Below, in pieces: positions 4,542-5,752 of a stretch of 5,752 bases of DNA (its first letter is position 1; each line of letters opens with the position of its first letter). Source of the DNA: Sulfurimonas sp. GTDB taxonomy: Bacteria; Campylobacterota; Campylobacteria; Campylobacterales; Sulfurimonadaceae. The stretch is from NCBI GenBank assembly GCA_030646745.1, contig JAUSKV010000312.1, positions 1 to 5,752 on the forward strand. The letters run 5' to 3'. The notes under the pieces are model-generated. The model was not told the origin of the DNA and did not search any database. It worked only from the letters and a program-made list of their open reading frames with translations. A program made the position numbers and the translations under genes.

Positions 4542-5752
4542 CTATACAAAAAAATGTCCATCATCATTTACAATAGTTCTCTGTGCGGTAAGCATTATTT
4601 GATTGTCGCTAAAGCTAGCTCCAACGGGGTCAAAAACATCAAGGTAGAAGACTTCATTTGCTTCTACCGTGTTGTCTCCTATAATTTCAACAGGAATAAC
4701 TGCATAATTTTCGTCAGGATATAGCACAAGAGTACCACTTGCAGGGATATAATCCTGATTTGAGATTGCAGTGCCGTCTCTTGTTGTGTATTTGACACTC
4801 AGCCATTCATTTGGGTCGCTGCGCATGCCGCTCAGCTCCACTAAAAAATAGTTAACAGTTGTAGTACCTGTTACGCCTTCTACGACTTCTTTTTCTACCT
4901 CTGATGCTATTTTTGGGGCGTTTGTGTAGTGTTCGCGTAAACTTTGGTCTATCCACTGCTGATAGTAACTTACCCGATGCCAGAAGCCCACTTCACCAAA
5001 ACTGCTATCTGTTGTTGCGTTAATATCCGGATTGGAATTATAAGTATGCAGGCTCGCCACATAACTGGCAACACCGGCGATTTTGCCGTCAATAAATGCC
5101 GGACCTCCGCTGTCTCCGGGTGCAATCATGCCCTCATAACGTCCATATCCAAGGTTATTATCGTTCATCAACAGCCCAAGTACGTCGTGCACGCTTGTTC
5201 CATCATCAAAATCAGCTGCCAAGATAGCGTTGTTCTGTGGTGTCCAAGCCATATTACTGCCAAGTATATTTTTCAGAGCACTTGCATCTGTTTCAAACTT
5301 ATTCACTGTTTTTAAGCGTAAAATATCTGTGGGAGGCGTGTCGGTAGTTCCCTCTGAGCCAATTCCGGTATTACCATATCCAACTGCGGTGAATTGTCTG
5401 TCAAGCTCATCACTACTTCTAAAGAGTTCATATCTATGCGCATCAGTCGGTGCAACATCTGCAAGCCACACAATAGCCAAATCATTATTATCATTGAGAG
5501 TATCGTACTGAGGCATCAATTCTATGGCATCGGATGCAACTATTTTCTTCCCCTGGGATGTCTCAAAAACTATATCTGCAGATGCGTTAACACTCGAAAA
5601 AAGATGCGCAGCCGTCAACACCGCCATGCCGCCATAAAGCAGTGTTCCGCTGCCATAGTAGCCGTTAGAGGATATTCTAACCACTCCGTTTAAGATACTA
5701 CTATTGCCAACAGAATAGATAGAATTATTATATGAATCGAGGGTTGTAACCA
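4542..5752 (-). CDS. Secreted trypsin-fold serine protease with C-terminal Calx-beta domain (N-terminus beyond right edge)
   Basis: The frame is open to the right edge: about 402 codons are visible and the true start is outside. A GTG at 5684 is an internal valine, since coherent protease-like sequence (DSYNNSIYSVGNSSILNG) continues upstream and no ribosome site is present. The S1 (chymotrypsin-like) triad is clear: His in VLTAAH (codon 5606-5604), Asp in NNDLAIVWL (5483-5481) and Ser in APGDSGGP (5111-5109). The catalytic domain ends near 4925, after a GFWHRVSYYQQWI segment typical of the C-terminal helix. The remaining roughly 115 residues are a Calx-beta domain: VEG..G...V.Y.L, YTTRDGTAISNQDYIPASGTL, GDNTVEANEVFYLDV and TIVNDD. 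Such domains are beta sandwiches that often bind calcium in extracellular proteins. The visible part has no cysteine and ends NDDGHFFV. It is probably extracellular; the secretion route cannot be settled without the N-terminus. Confidence 0.92.
   Translation of the reverse strand, partial: VTTLDSYNNSIYSVGNSSILNGVVRISSNGYYGSGTLLYGGMAVLTAAHLFSSVNASADIVFETSQGKKIVASDAIELMPQYDTLNDNNDLAIVWLADVAPTDAHRYELFRSSDELDRQFTAVGYGNTGIGSEGTTDTPPTDILRLKTVNKFETDASALKNILGSNMAWTPQNNAILAADFDDGTSVHDVLGLLMNDNNLGYGRYEGMIAPGDSGGPAFIDGKIAGVASYVASLHTYNSNPDINATTDSSFGEVGFWHRVSYYQQWIDQSLREHYTNAPKIASEVEKEVVEGVTGTTTVNYFLVELSGMRSDPNEWLSVKYTTRDGTAISNQDYIPASGTLVLYPDENYAVIPVEIIGDNTVEANEVFYLDVFDPVGASFSDNQIMLTAQRTIVNDDGHFFV

Noticed and set aside
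5682..5684. GTG at 5684 as the protease start
   Set aside because: The frame stays open to the window edge with protease-like sequence, no ribosome site is present, and an exported protein would need a leader upstream. The gene is treated as partial.
4944..5693. Open frames overlapping the protease gene on both strands
   Set aside because: All fall inside the protease frame that carries the complete catalytic triad; none has its own start signals.
1..5752. CRISPR array, insertion-sequence ends or a complete mobile element
   Set aside because: No regularly spaced direct repeats are seen, and the only transposase-like sequence is the fused, probably inactive domain with no recognisable element ends.

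Overview
The window is AT-rich with compact gene spacing. Nearly all coding capacity is on the minus strand, and the only plus-strand gene is a tRNA. A SapC-domain gene sits directly upstream of a PrtD/SapD-type type I secretion ABC transporter, recalling the S-layer export operon of Campylobacter fetus. Together with base composition and codon use, this suggests a Campylobacterota (epsilonproteobacterial) genome such as a Sulfurimonas/Sulfuricurvum-like organism. That assignment is an inference and no marker gene proves it.

Layout in the direction of minus-strand transcription (right to left): (1) 5752-4542, a secreted trypsin-fold serine protease with a C-terminal Calx-beta domain, its start lying beyond the right edge; (2) 4470-3364, a lipoprotein built from three tandem copies of an unrecognised module of about 105 residues; (3) 3246-3322 on the plus strand, tRNA-Thr(UGU) with an encoded CCA; (4) 3180-2728, an unrecognised 150-residue protein; (5) an 89-bp gap with an 8-bp-stem palindrome and a candidate promoter; (6) 2614-1226, a single reading frame joining a full-length REP-associated tyrosine transposase (RAYT/Y1 family) to a complete SapC domain; (7) 1200-1, the first 400 codons of a PrtD-family type I secretion permease/ATPase, running off the left edge.

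The most striking element is the RAYT-SapC fusion. The transposase part keeps its fold, its catalytic-type tyrosine and its C-terminal GRPK signature, but the metal-binding HUH motif is replaced by Y-F-E, so it is probably not an active nuclease. The SapC part begins exactly at an internal ATG with its own Shine-Dalgarno sequence, and a one-base change in an A5 tract at the junction would restore a stop. The locus therefore looks like two adjacent genes fused by a single mutation, or one reading frame that may also make free SapC by internal initiation.

Functionally the left half looks like the start of a protein-export operon (SapC plus inner-membrane ABC exporter, with membrane-fusion and outer-membrane partners expected further left). 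The right half encodes cell-surface or secreted proteins. The protease has no cysteine in the visible part and ends in a short hydrophobic tail after acidic residues, so it could be a substrate of that exporter, but this is only an inference.
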